Source: Scandinavium manionii (GTDB taxonomy: Bacteria; Pseudomonadota; Gammaproteobacteria; Enterobacterales; Enterobacteriaceae). From it: 64,000 bases of DNA. Of this stretch, positions 8,055-16,629 are shown in pieces. Numbering within the stretch: the stretch's first letter is position 1; the number at the start of each line of letters is the position of its first letter. The position numbers and the translations under genes were made by a program. Below the pieces are notes generated by a model. That model had not been told where the DNA came from. It worked only from the letters and a program-made list of their open reading frames with translations, and searched no databases. The DNA lies in NCBI RefSeq assembly GCF_024764775.1, contig NZ_JALIGC010000036.1, positions 310,001 through 374,000 of the forward strand, read 5' to 3'.

Positions 8055-8837
8055 TCAATTCCCAAACATCAGTGCAGTCAGCACAAAATCCAGCCCCAGT
8101 ACCGCTAACGACGAATGCACCACGGTGCGCGTCGTTGCGCGGCTGATCCCTGCGGAAGTGGGGATCGCATCGTAACCGTTGAACAATGCAATCCACGTCA
8201 CCGTAATGGCAAATACCACGCTTTTAATCACGCAGTTCACCAGGTCCGTACGCCAGTCAACGGCGTTTTGCATCGCCGACCAGAAGAAGCCCGCATCGAT
8301 CCCTTTCCAGCTCACGCCAACCAGCGATCCGCCCCAAATACCGACGGCGACAAAAATAATCGTCAGCAGCGGCAGCGAAATTACGCCCGCCCAGAAGCGT
8401 GGAGCAATTACGCGTCGCAGCGGGTCGACCGCCATCATTTCCATACTGGAAAGCTGTTCAGTCGCGCGCATCAGGCCAATTTCGGCGGTCAGCGCAGAAC
8501 CGGCGCGCCCGGCAAAGAGCAGTGCGGCTACGACCGGCCCCAGTTCACGCAGCAGCGATAACGCCACCAGCATACCGAGACTGGTTTCTGCACTGTAGGT
8601 GGTTAGCACCAGATAACCTTGTAAACCCAGCACCATTCCAATAAACACGCCCGAGACGATGATTATCAGCATCGACAGCACGCCCACGCTATAAAGCTGG
8701 CGTACTAATAAAGGGGCATGTTTACGGAGCTCAGGCTTGCCAACCACCGCATTGAACAACATTAACCCGGCACGTCCGAAAGTCGAGATTGTCTTAATCC
8801 CCCGATGCCCGAGCGCAGCCAGTGCATTTAACAGCAT
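8055..8837 (-). CDS. mlaE: Permease subunit MlaE
   Basis: A 260-residue MlaE-family ABC permease with about five membrane helices. Diagnostic segments are LLRELGPVVAALLFAGRAGSALTAEIG and MRATEQLSSMEMMAVDPLRR, the cytoplasmic helix that contacts the ATPase MlaF, and NGYDAIPTSAGISRATTRTVV near the C-terminus. I use ATG 8837 (MLLNALAALG), as in E. coli, rather than the ATG two codons upstream. It is 6 bp after mlaF and 4 bp before the mlaD start, so the operon is tightly coupled. Confidence 0.96.
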   Translation of the reverse strand: MLLNALAALGHRGIKTISTFGRAGLMLFNAVVGKPELRKHAPLLVRQLYSVGVLSMLIIIVSGVFIGMVLGLQGYLVLTTYSAETSLGMLVALSLLRELGPVVAALLFAGRAGSALTAEIGLMRATEQLSSMEMMAVDPLRRVIAPRFWAGVISLPLLTIIFVAVGIWGGSLVGVSWKGIDAGFFWSAMQNAVDWRTDLVNCVIKSVVFAITVTWIALFNGYDAIPTSAGISRATTRTVVHSSLAVLGLDFVLTALMFGN

Positions 8838-8843
8838 GAGCAA

Positions 8844-9656
8844 CTAACTCCCTGTTCCGAATAAATCGTGATGATAATCGCCCGCCGGATAGCGGAATGG
8901 CACCGGGCCATCAGCAATGCCATCCAGGAACTGGCGCACGCGCGGATCGCTGTTTTCCTGTAGCGACTGTGCGCTGCCGTGAGCGACAATTTTTCGGTCC
9001 GCCACGATATAGGCGTAGTCGGCGATACTCAGCACTTCCGGGACGTCGTGGGAAACCACGACGCAGGTGACACCCAGCGAACTGTTGAGCTCAGAAATCA
9101 GCTTGACCAGTACACCCATGGTGATCGGATCCTGGCCCACGAAGGGCTCATCAAACATGATCAAATCCGGCTCGAGGGCAATGGCTCGCGCCAGTGCGGC
9201 GCGGCGCGCCATCCCGCCGGACAGCTCAGAAGGCATCAGTTTAGCAGCCCCGCGCAACCCCACAGCTTCCAGTTTCATCATCACCGTGCTTTTCAGCAGC
9301 GGTGCAGGCAGGCGCGTGTGTTCACGCAGCGGGTAGGCAACGTTATCGAAAACGTTCAGGTCGGTGAACAGCGCACCCGACTGGAACAGCATGCTCATGC
9401 GCTTACGCACGGCGTACAGTCGTGAGCGAGACATTTTTGGCACATCTTCGCCATCGAACAGAATCTCACCGCTGTCAGGCGGTATCTGTCCGCCAATCAA
9501 ACGCAGCAGCGTGGTCTTACCGATCCCTGACGGTCCCATGATGGCCGTAATTTTACCGCGAGGCACCGACAGCGAGATGTTGTCGAAGATACTTCGGGAG
9601 CTACGCGTGAAGCTCACGCCGCGAACTTCGACTAAATTATCCAGTGTCTGGGTCAT
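8844..9656 (-). CDS. mlaF: ATPase subunit MlaF
   Basis: A 270-residue ABC ATPase that powers MlaFEDB phospholipid transport. Walker A GPSGIGKTT (about 42-50), Q-loop MLFQSGALF, signature LSGGMARRAALARA, Walker B LIMFDEPFVGQD, and H-loop VVSHDVPEV are all intact. The C-terminal extension (VRQFLDGIADGPVPFRYPAGDY) is the segment that in E. coli wraps around the partner subunit and MlaB. It is the first gene of mlaFEDCB, divergent from yrbG across 210 bp in which I could not assign a confident promoter. Confidence 0.97.
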   Translation of the reverse strand: MTQTLDNLVEVRGVSFTRSSRSIFDNISLSVPRGKITAIMGPSGIGKTTLLRLIGGQIPPDSGEILFDGEDVPKMSRSRLYAVRKRMSMLFQSGALFTDLNVFDNVAYPLREHTRLPAPLLKSTVMMKLEAVGLRGAAKLMPSELSGGMARRAALARAIALEPDLIMFDEPFVGQDPITMGVLVKLISELNSSLGVTCVVVSHDVPEVLSIADYAYIVADRKIVAHGSAQSLQENSDPRVRQFLDGIADGPVPFRYPAGDYHHDLFGTGS

Positions 9657-9866
9657 AGGTTTATCCCTGGAAAAACCTCTTCGGGTTAAGCATGGCGCGA
9701 TTTGACGCCCCTAACCCATCATTTTTACAGAATCTTACCTGCCACAGTTAGCGAAAGCAGGCATTTGTTTTACTTTTTCAACGCATAAAGTCAAAATTAA
9801 GAATTCGTCCGCGCCATGCAGGTGGTGCAAAGCGGCTGACGATTATACCTGAAGAAAGGACTTTAG

Positions 9867-10844
9867 ATGCTTTTAGCGACGGCTCTGTTAATAATTGGTT
9901 TACTTCTGGTGGTCTACAGTGCCGATCGTCTCGTTTTTGCCGCCTCGATTCTATGCCGCAGCATGAACATCCCGCCGCTGATTATCGGCATGACGGTCGT
10001 TAGCGTTGGCACCTCGCTTCCAGAGATAATCGTATCCGTAACCGCATCTTTTCACGGACAAATTGATCTCGCTATTGGCACCGCGATCGGCTCAAACATC
10101 ATTAACATTTTGCTGATCCTTGGCCTGGCCGCGTTGCTGCATTCGTTTACCGTCCATTCCGATATCCTGCGTCGGGAATTGCCGCTAATGTTAGTCGTAA
10201 GCCTGTTAGCGGGTTTTGTGCTGTATGATGGGCAGTTAACAAGGATAGATGGCTTATTTCTGTTCGCATTGGCTGTGCTGTGGCTGTTTTATATTGTTAA
10301 AATCGCCCGCCTGGCGGAACGGCAGGGAAATGACAGCCTGACGCGTGAACAATTGGCAGAATTGCCCCGCGAAGGGACGCTGCCCGTCGCCTGCTTATGG
10401 CTCGGTGTTGCCTTAATCATTATGCCAATGGCCACGCGCATGGTGGTGGATAACGCCACCGTGTTGGCGAACTACTTCGCGATGAGCGAGCTGACCATCG
10501 GTCTGACGGTGATTGCCATTGGCACCAGTCTGCCAGAGCTTGCCACTGCCATCGCCGGGGCACGTAAAGGAGAGGACGATATCGCCATTGGCAATATCAT
10601 AGGCTCCAATATTTTCAATATCGCCATCGTGATGGGTATTCCTGCGCTGGTCGCGCCGGGGCCGTTTAATCCGCTGGCGTTTAGTCGTGATTACGGTGTG
10701 ATGGTGCTGGCCAGCATGATTTTTGCCCTACTGTGCTGGCGCCGTAAACCACAAATTGGCAAAGGTGCCGGGGCAATACTGACCGGGTGCTTTCTTGTTT
10801 GGCTGGCGTTCCTTTGGTGGGGCACGCCGTTTTTCGCAGAGTGA
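9867..10844 (+). CDS. yrbG: CaCA-family calcium/sodium:proton antiporter-like protein YrbG
   Basis: A 325-residue polytopic membrane protein with the two antiparallel alpha-repeats of the Ca2+:cation antiporter family. Repeat one has VGTSLPEIIVSVTAS and AIGSNIINILLILG; repeat two has IGTSLPELATAIAGA and IIGSNIFNIAIVMG. The conserved acidic residues of both repeats (PE) are intact, so ion binding is plausible. The physiological ion for YrbG is not established. It is the first gene of a long operon, 14 bp before kdsD. Confidence 0.93.
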   Translation: MLLATALLIIGLLLVVYSADRLVFAASILCRSMNIPPLIIGMTVVSVGTSLPEIIVSVTASFHGQIDLAIGTAIGSNIINILLILGLAALLHSFTVHSDILRRELPLMLVVSLLAGFVLYDGQLTRIDGLFLFALAVLWLFYIVKIARLAERQGNDSLTREQLAELPREGTLPVACLWLGVALIIMPMATRMVVDNATVLANYFAMSELTIGLTVIAIGTSLPELATAIAGARKGEDDIAIGNIIGSNIFNIAIVMGIPALVAPGPFNPLAFSRDYGVMVLASMIFALLCWRRKPQIGKGAGAILTGCFLVWLAFLWWGTPFFAE

Positions 10845-10858
10845 ATCGGGATAACATT

Positions 10859-11845
10859 ATGTCGCAAATAGATTTGCAGCCGGGTTTTGACTTTCAGCAG
10901 GCAGGCCTCGACGTGCTGGAGATTGAACGTGAAGGTCTGGCGCAGCTCGATCAGTTTATCAATCAGGATTTCGCCCTCGCCTGCGAAAAAATAGCCTACT
11001 GCGGCGGTAAAGTCGTGGTGATGGGCATGGGTAAGTCCGGGCATATTGGTCGTAAATTGGCGGCAACATTTGCCAGCACCGGCACGCCGTCGTTCTTTGT
11101 TCATCCTGGTGAAGCCGCTCACGGCGACCTCGGTATGGTCTCGCCGCAGGATGTCGTCATCGCGTTATCCAACTCCGGTGAGTCCAACGAAATTCTGGCG
11201 CTGATCCCGGTGCTCAAACGCCTGCATGTGCCGCTTATCTGCATGACCAGCCGCCCGGAAAGTAGCATGGGCAAGGCTGCGGATATCCATTTGTGCGTCA
11301 GCGTACCGAAAGAAGCCTGTCCGCTGGGCCTCGCGCCAACGTCGAGCACCACCGCGGCCCTGGTCATGGGTGATGCGCTGGCGGTTGCGCTGCTCAAAGC
11401 ACGCGGCTTTACCGCCGAAGATTTTGCCCTTTCACATCCGGGTGGCGCGCTGGGCCGTAAGTTACTGCTGCGCGTAAACGACATCATGCACACCGGCGAT
11501 GAAATTCCGCACGTCAGCCCTGATGCTTCCCTGCGCGACGCGCTGCTGGAAATCACACGCAAAAATCTCGGTCTGACGGTTATCTGCGACGATCAGATGA
11601 AAATCGAAGGCATTTTCACCGATGGTGACTTGCGTCGGGTGTTTGATATGGGCGTTGACGTTCGCGATATGAACATCGCGGATGTGATGACCCGTGGCGG
11701 CATTCGTGTCCGACCAGGGATTCTGGCCGTTGATGCACTGAATCTAATGCAGTCTCGTCATATCACCTGCGTCATGGTTGCCGATGGCGACCATCTGCTG
11801 GGTGTGATACATATGCATGATCTCCTGCGCGCTGGCGTAGTGTAA
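10859..11845 (+). CDS. kdsD: D-arabinose 5-phosphate isomerase
   Basis: A 328-residue enzyme that converts ribulose 5-phosphate to arabinose 5-phosphate, the first step of Kdo synthesis for LPS. An N-terminal SIS domain (MGMGKSGHIGRKLAATFASTG, SNSGESNEI) is followed by two CBS domains (VNDIMHTGDEIPHVSPDASL, and VMTRGGIRVRPGILAVDAL). I chose ATG 10859 (MSQIDLQPGFDFQQAG), as in E. coli; an upstream in-frame start lies inside yrbG. The gene starts 14 bp after yrbG and ends 14 bp before kdsC, the next pathway enzyme but one. Confidence 0.97.
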   Translation: MSQIDLQPGFDFQQAGLDVLEIEREGLAQLDQFINQDFALACEKIAYCGGKVVVMGMGKSGHIGRKLAATFASTGTPSFFVHPGEAAHGDLGMVSPQDVVIALSNSGESNEILALIPVLKRLHVPLICMTSRPESSMGKAADIHLCVSVPKEACPLGLAPTSSTTAALVMGDALAVALLKARGFTAEDFALSHPGGALGRKLLLRVNDIMHTGDEIPHVSPDASLRDALLEITRKNLGLTVICDDQMKIEGIFTDGDLRRVFDMGVDVRDMNIADVMTRGGIRVRPGILAVDALNLMQSRHITCVMVADGDHLLGVIHMHDLLRAGVV

Positions 11846-11859
11846 GTAAGGAAAAAACA

Positions 11860-12426
11860 ATGAGTAATGCTGGCGCGTCGGTAACGACCTGCTATGGACC
11901 AGTCAGTTCAGAGGTCATGGAGAAAGCGCAGAAAATTCGTCTGCTGATCCTTGATGTAGACGGCGTGCTGTCTGATGGGCTGATATACATGGGCAATAAC
12001 GGCGAAGAACTGAAAGCCTTTAACGTGCGCGACGGCTACGGCATTCGCTGTGCGCTGACGTCAGGCATAGAAGTTGCAATCATCACCGGACGAAAAGCTA
12101 AACTGGTAGAAGACCGCTGCAAAACGCTGGGAATTACACATCTGTGGCAAGGACAGTCCGATAAGCTGATTGCGTATCGTGAATTACTGGAAACCCTGTC
12201 CCTGCGTCCGGATGAAGTCGCCTACGTCGGTGATGACCTAATCGACTGGCCGGTGATGGCCGAGGTGGGGCTGAGCGTTGCGGTTTCAGACGCACATCCC
12301 CTGCTGCCACCGCGCGCGGATTATGTCACGCGTATCGCCGGAGGCCGTGGTGCCGTCCGTGAAGTGTGCGATTTGTTGCTGCTGGCTCAGGGCAAGCTGG
12401 ATGAAGCCAAAGGGCAATCAATATGA
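11860..12426 (+). CDS. kdsC: 3-deoxy-D-manno-octulosonate 8-phosphate phosphatase
   Basis: A 188-residue HAD-superfamily C0 phosphatase that hydrolyses Kdo 8-phosphate to Kdo. The nucleophile motif is LLILDVDGVLSDG (DxD), motif II is VAIITGRK, the lysine is in GQSDKLIAY, and the metal-binding acidic pair is in VAYVGDDLIDWPVM. The glycine-rich C-terminal tail (RIAGGRGAVREVCDLLL) that inserts into the neighbouring active site of the tetramer is complete. The stop overlaps the lptC start by 4 bp (ATGA). Confidence 0.97.
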   Translation: MSNAGASVTTCYGPVSSEVMEKAQKIRLLILDVDGVLSDGLIYMGNNGEELKAFNVRDGYGIRCALTSGIEVAIITGRKAKLVEDRCKTLGITHLWQGQSDKLIAYRELLETLSLRPDEVAYVGDDLIDWPVMAEVGLSVAVSDAHPLLPPRADYVTRIAGGRGAVREVCDLLLLAQGKLDEAKGQSI

Positions 12427-12983
12427 GTAAAACCAGACGTTGGGTTATCATTCTGCTTTCGCTGCTGGCGCTGGTGCTTATCGGCTTCAATCTGGTGGAC
12501 AAAGACGACACAGGTCCGGCGGTCGTCAACAATAACGACCCGACTTATAAAAGCGAGCATACCGACTCCGTGGTCTACAACCCAGAAGGGGCGTTGACCT
12601 ACCGGTTGATTTCAGAACATGTCGAGTATTTCTCCGAGCAGGCCGTTTCGTGGTTTACCCGACCGGTTCTGACCACTTTTGATGTAAATAAAGTGCCGAC
12701 CTGGTCTATCAAGGCTGACAAGGCCAAACTGACCAATGACCGTATGCTGTATCTGTACGGTCACGTTGAGATCAACGCCCTGACGGACGACTCTCAACTG
12801 CGCAAAGTTACGACGGATAACGCCATTGTGAATCTGGTGACTCAGGACGTGAGTTCGGACGATTTGGTGACGTTGTACGGTACAACATTTAATTCCAGCG
12901 GCCTCAAAATGCGCGGCAACTTACGCAGCAAAAACGCCGAGCTGATTGAAAAGGTGAGAACCTCCTATGAAATTCAGAAATAA
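12423..12983 (+). CDS. lptC: LPS export protein LptC
   Basis: A 186-residue bitopic inner membrane protein with one N-terminal helix (RRWVIILLSLLALVLIGFNL) and a periplasmic beta-jellyroll. LptC receives LPS extracted by LptB2FG and passes it to LptA. Family segments include YNPEGALTYRLISEHVEYFSEQAVSWF and DRMLYLYGHVEIN. Length is a few residues below the E. coli protein. It overlaps kdsC by 4 bp and lptA by 17 bp, so translation is coupled through the export module. Confidence 0.95.
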   Translation: MSKTRRWVIILLSLLALVLIGFNLVDKDDTGPAVVNNNDPTYKSEHTDSVVYNPEGALTYRLISEHVEYFSEQAVSWFTRPVLTTFDVNKVPTWSIKADKAKLTNDRMLYLYGHVEINALTDDSQLRKVTTDNAIVNLVTQDVSSDDLVTLYGTTFNSSGLKMRGNLRSKNAELIEKVRTSYEIQK

Positions 12984-13524
12984 TAAATTCAGCTTTAAGC
13001 TTGCCCTTGCCAGCGTGTTGCTGGCATCCAGCCTGCCTGCGCTGGCCTTAACGGGTGATACCGATCAGCCGATCCACATTGAATCCGATCAACAGTCTCT
13101 GGACATGCAGGGTAACGTTGCGACGTTCACCGGCAACGTTATCGTCACCCAGGGCACCATCAAAATTAATGCCGACAAAGTGGTGGTCACTCGCCCAGCC
13201 GGTGTTAAAGGCAAAGAGACGATGGATGGCTACGGTAACCCGGCTACGTTTTACCAGATGCAGGACAACGGCAAACCAGTTAACGGCCATGCGTCGAAAA
13301 TGCACTACGAAGTGGCTAATGATCTTGTCGTGCTGACTGGCAACGCGTATCTCGAGCAGGTCGACAGCAACATTAAAGGCGACAAGATTACCTATCTGGT
13401 GAAAGAGCAGAAAATGCAGGCGTATAGCGAAAAAGGTAAACGCGTGACGACGGTTCTGGTGCCATCGCAGTTGCAAGATAAGAGCAACAACACCACACCG
13501 GCTCAGCCTAAAAAGAGTAACTAA
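12967..13524 (+). CDS. lptA: Periplasmic LPS transport protein LptA
   Basis: A 185-residue secreted protein. The signal peptide (MKFRNNKFSFKLALASVLLAS...ALA, cleavage before LTGDTDQ) precedes a beta-jellyroll OstA domain (IHIESDQQSLDMQGNVATFT, then TQGTIKINADKVVVTRP). LptA molecules stack head to tail as the bridge carrying LPS from LptC to LptD. It starts inside the end of lptC and is followed after 6 bp by lptB. In E. coli a sigma-E promoter drives lptAB from inside lptC; I did not identify it with confidence here. Confidence 0.96.
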   Translation: MKFRNNKFSFKLALASVLLASSLPALALTGDTDQPIHIESDQQSLDMQGNVATFTGNVIVTQGTIKINADKVVVTRPAGVKGKETMDGYGNPATFYQMQDNGKPVNGHASKMHYEVANDLVVLTGNAYLEQVDSNIKGDKITYLVKEQKMQAYSEKGKRVTTVLVPSQLQDKSNNTTPAQPKKSN

Positions 13525-13530
13525 TACGTT

Positions 13531-14256
13531 ATGGCAACTTTAACAGCAAAGAATCTTGCGAAAGCCTATAAGGGACGTCGGGTCGTTGAAGACGTTAGCC
13601 TGACGGTGAATTCCGGCGAAATCGTCGGCCTGCTGGGCCCGAACGGGGCGGGTAAAACCACCACGTTCTACATGGTGGTCGGCATTGTGTCCCGCGATGC
13701 GGGTAACATCATCATTGATGATGACGATATCAGTATGCTGCCACTGCATGCCCGTGCCCGTCGGGGTATTGGCTATCTGCCGCAGGAAGCCTCCATTTTC
13801 CGCCGTCTGAGCGTGTTTGATAACCTGATGGCGGTGCTGCAAATCCGTGACGATTTGAGCAACGAGCAGCGCGTTGACCGTGCAAACGAGCTGATGGAAG
13901 AGTTTCACATTGAGCATCTGCGCGACAACCTCGGTCAGGCGCTCTCAGGCGGTGAACGCCGTCGTGTAGAAATCGCCCGCGCGCTTGCAGCTAATCCTAA
14001 ATTTATTCTGCTGGATGAACCTTTTGCGGGCGTTGACCCCATTTCGGTTATCGACATCAAGCGTATTATCGAACACCTGCGCGACAGCGGCCTCGGCGTG
14101 CTGATTACTGACCATAACGTTCGCGAAACGTTAGCAGTCTGCGAACGCGCTTACATCGTGAGCCAGGGGCATCTGATTGCTCACGGTACGCCGGAACAAA
14201 TCCTCCAGGACGAGCATGTTAAGCGCGTGTATCTTGGGGAAGACTTCAGACTCTGA
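13531..14256 (+). CDS. lptB: LPS export ATPase LptB
   Basis: A 241-residue ABC ATPase that dimerises with the permeases LptF and LptG (encoded elsewhere) to extract LPS from the inner membrane. Motifs: Walker A GPNGAGKTT, Q-loop LPQEASIFRRLSV, signature LSGGERRRVEIARAL, Walker B FILLDEPFAGVDP, H-loop ITDHNV. The length and the C-terminal VKRVYLGEDFRL match E. coli. It lies 6 bp after lptA and 47 bp before rpoN. Confidence 0.98.
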   Translation: MATLTAKNLAKAYKGRRVVEDVSLTVNSGEIVGLLGPNGAGKTTTFYMVVGIVSRDAGNIIIDDDDISMLPLHARARRGIGYLPQEASIFRRLSVFDNLMAVLQIRDDLSNEQRVDRANELMEEFHIEHLRDNLGQALSGGERRRVEIARALAANPKFILLDEPFAGVDPISVIDIKRIIEHLRDSGLGVLITDHNVRETLAVCERAYIVSQGHLIAHGTPEQILQDEHVKRVYLGEDFRL

Positions 14257-14303
14257 TAGGGTAGTGAATACAGACATTCTGGCCGGAGAAATTTGCCCTG
14301 ATT

Positions 14304-15737
14304 ATGAAGCAAGGTTTGCAATTAAGGCTCAGCCAACAGCTCGCCATGACGCCGCAACTGCAACAGGCTATTCGTCTGTTACAGCTTTCTACGCTCGAGC
14401 TGCAACAGGAACTTCAGCAAGCGCTGGAGAGTAATCCCCTGCTTGAGCAAACCGACCTTCACGAGGAAGTCGATTCACAAGAAGAAACCGATAACGACAC
14501 ATTTGATACGGTTGATGCCCTCGAGCAGAAAGAAATGCCCGATGAGCTTCCGCTCGACGCCAGCTGGGATGAAATCTATACCGCAGGCACGCCGTCCGGT
14601 ACCGGCACCGATTATCAGGATGACGAACTGCCGGTCTACCAGGGCGAAACGACGCAGTCACTTCAGGACTATCTGATGTGGCAGGTTGGGCTGACGCCGT
14701 TTTCCGATACCGACCGCGCGATAGCCACGTCGATCGTGAACGCGGTTGACGACACCGGCTACCTCACCGCATCGCTGGAAGAGATCCTCGAAAGCATCGG
14801 CGACGAAGAGCTCGATCTCGATGAAGTCGAAGCGGTGCTGAAACGCATCCAGCGCTTTGATCCGATCGGCGTGGCCGCAAAAGATCTTCGCGACTGCCTG
14901 TTGATCCAGCTCTCCCAGTTTGCCAAAGAGACGCCGTGGCTAACGGAAGCCAAAACGATTATCAGCGATCATCTCCCCCTGCTGGCCAACCATGACTTCC
15001 GTTCCCTGATGCGCGTCACTCGCCTCAAAGAGGATGTGCTGAAAGAAGCCGTGTCGTTGATTCAGTCTCTGGATCCGCGTCCGGGTCAGTCGATTCAGAC
15101 CGGCGAACCAGAATACGTCATCCCCGATGTGCTGGTGCGTAAAATCAGCGGCCGTTGGGCAGTTGAACTCAATTCCGACAGTATCCCGCGCCTGCAAATC
15201 AATCAGCATTACGCTGGCATGTGCAGCACCACGCGCAACGACGCCGACAGCCAATTTATTCGCAGCAACCTACAGGAAGCCAAATGGCTGATTAAAAGCC
15301 TGGAAAGCCGCAATGACACGCTACTGCGGGTGAGCCGCTGCATCGTCGAACAGCAGCAGGCGTTCTTTGATCAGGGCGAAGAGTTCATGAAACCGATGGT
15401 GCTGGCTGATATTGCCCAGGCCGTCGAAATGCATGAATCAACGATTTCACGCGTTACCACGCAAAAGTATCTGCACAGCCCACGGGGCATTTTTGAGCTT
15501 AAGTATTTCTTCTCCAGCCATGTGAATACCGAAGGCGGCGGCGAAGCGTCGTCCACGGCCATTCGCGCACTGGTGAGGAAGTTAATTGCCGCGGAAAATC
15601 CCGCGAAACCACTGAGTGACAGTAAGCTGACTACCATGCTGTCCGAACAGGGTATCATGGTGGCACGCCGCACCGTTGCAAAGTACCGAGAGTCTTTATC
15701 CATTCCGCCGTCAAACCAGCGTAAACAGCTGGTCTGA
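14304..15737 (+). CDS. rpoN: RNA polymerase sigma-54 factor
   Basis: A 477-residue sigma-54. Region I (MKQGLQLRLSQQLAMTPQLQQAIRLLQLS) binds activator ATPases and fork DNA; region II is the acidic variable linker (EEVDSQEETDNDTFDTVDALEQ); the core-binding domain and helix-turn-helix follow; the RpoN box VARRTVAKYRE, which reads the -24 element, lies near the C-terminus. It directs nitrogen assimilation and other activator-dependent promoters. It is followed after 22 bp by hpf and then the nitrogen PTS genes, the usual gammaproteobacterial cluster. Confidence 0.98.
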   Translation: MKQGLQLRLSQQLAMTPQLQQAIRLLQLSTLELQQELQQALESNPLLEQTDLHEEVDSQEETDNDTFDTVDALEQKEMPDELPLDASWDEIYTAGTPSGTGTDYQDDELPVYQGETTQSLQDYLMWQVGLTPFSDTDRAIATSIVNAVDDTGYLTASLEEILESIGDEELDLDEVEAVLKRIQRFDPIGVAAKDLRDCLLIQLSQFAKETPWLTEAKTIISDHLPLLANHDFRSLMRVTRLKEDVLKEAVSLIQSLDPRPGQSIQTGEPEYVIPDVLVRKISGRWAVELNSDSIPRLQINQHYAGMCSTTRNDADSQFIRSNLQEAKWLIKSLESRNDTLLRVSRCIVEQQQAFFDQGEEFMKPMVLADIAQAVEMHESTISRVTTQKYLHSPRGIFELKYFFSSHVNTEGGGEASSTAIRALVRKLIAAENPAKPLSDSKLTTMLSEQGIMVARRTVAKYRESLSIPPSNQRKQLV

Positions 15738-15759
15738 CACAACCGATAAGGAAGACACT

Positions 15760-16047
15760 ATGCAGCTCAATATCACAGGACACAATGTCGAAATCACTGA
15801 CGCACTGCGTGAATTTTTGAACACCAAATTCGCGAAGCTTGAGCAGTTTTTCGAACGGATCAATCAAGTCTATATTGTGTTAAAAGTGGAAAAGGTGACT
15901 CATATCTCGGATGCCACCCTGCATGTTAACGGGGGCGAAATTCATGCCAGTGCGGAAGGGCAGGATATGTATGCCGCAATAGACGGTCTTATCGATAAGC
16001 TGGCAAGACAGCTGACCAAACATAAAGATAAACTGAAACAACACTAA
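15760..16047 (+). CDS. hpf: Ribosome hibernation promoting factor (short HPF)
   Basis: A 95-residue short HPF, which binds the 30S decoding region and, with RMF, promotes 100S dimers in stationary phase. I chose ATG 15760 (MQLNITGHNVEITDALREF) after the AAGGAAG ribosome-binding site; an upstream in-frame ATG lies inside rpoN. The beta-alpha-beta-beta-beta-alpha fold is recognisable (VYIVLKVEKVTHISDATLHVNGGEIHASAEGQDMYAAID). The basic C-terminus (LTKHKDKLKQH) contacts rRNA. No C-terminal long-HPF domain is present. Confidence 0.96.
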   Translation: MQLNITGHNVEITDALREFLNTKFAKLEQFFERINQVYIVLKVEKVTHISDATLHVNGGEIHASAEGQDMYAAIDGLIDKLARQLTKHKDKLKQH

Positions 16048-16104
16048 TTGTCCGGGCGTACGCCTGACCCGGTTGTTCGGGTTGGGCGGCACGCAGGTGA
16101 AATT

Positions 16105-16596
16105 ATGATGAACAATGATTCCGCTCTGCAATTGAGCAATGTCCTTAACCAGGAATGTACCCGCAGTGCAGTTCACTGCCAGAGTAAAAAGCGTGCGCTG
16201 GAAATCATCAGCGAACTGGCCGCAAAACAGCTTGGCTTACCGTCACAGGTGGTATTCGAAGCTATTCTGACCCGTGAAAAGATGGGCAGTACCGGTATCG
16301 GCAACGGCATCGCCATTCCTCACGGCAAGCTGGAAGAAGATACTCTGCGTGCCGTCGGCGTTTTCGTGCAGCTCGAAACACCGATCGCCTTTGATGCGAT
16401 TGATAACCAGCCGGTTGATCTGCTGTTCGCCCTGCTGGTGCCTGCCGATCAGACCAAAACGCATTTGCACACCCTTTCACTGGTGGCGAAGCGTCTGGCA
16501 GACAAAGCCATCTGCCGCCGGTTGCGTAGCGCACAGAGCGATCAGGAACTGTATGAAATTATCACCAGCGACGATAACGGTGATGAAGATGCCTAA
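16105..16596 (+). CDS. ptsN: Nitrogen-related PTS EIIA protein (EIIANtr)
   Basis: A 163-residue EIIA of the fructose type. The phosphorylated histidine lies in GNGIAIPHGKLEEDTLRAV. EIIANtr is the end acceptor of the PtsP-Npr-PtsN chain and in E. coli regulates K+ uptake (TrkA, KdpD) and other targets by binding. I chose ATG 16105 (MMNNDSALQLSNVL), which gives the same length as E. coli; a second ATG is at 16108. The 57-bp hpf-ptsN gap holds short GC-rich inverted repeats only. Confidence 0.96.
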   Translation: MMNNDSALQLSNVLNQECTRSAVHCQSKKRALEIISELAAKQLGLPSQVVFEAILTREKMGSTGIGNGIAIPHGKLEEDTLRAVGVFVQLETPIAFDAIDNQPVDLLFALLVPADQTKTHLHTLSLVAKRLADKAICRRLRSAQSDQELYEIITSDDNGDEDA

Positions 16597-16629
16597 CGGT
16601 AACTCGGTTGTCTTAAGGAGAAACGACTG

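Noticed and set aside
16048..16104. Short GC inverted repeats in the hpf-ptsN gap
   Set aside because: Stems are about 5 bp with mismatches (CCGGG/CCCGG, ACCCG/CGGGT); too weak to call a terminator or regulatory RNA.
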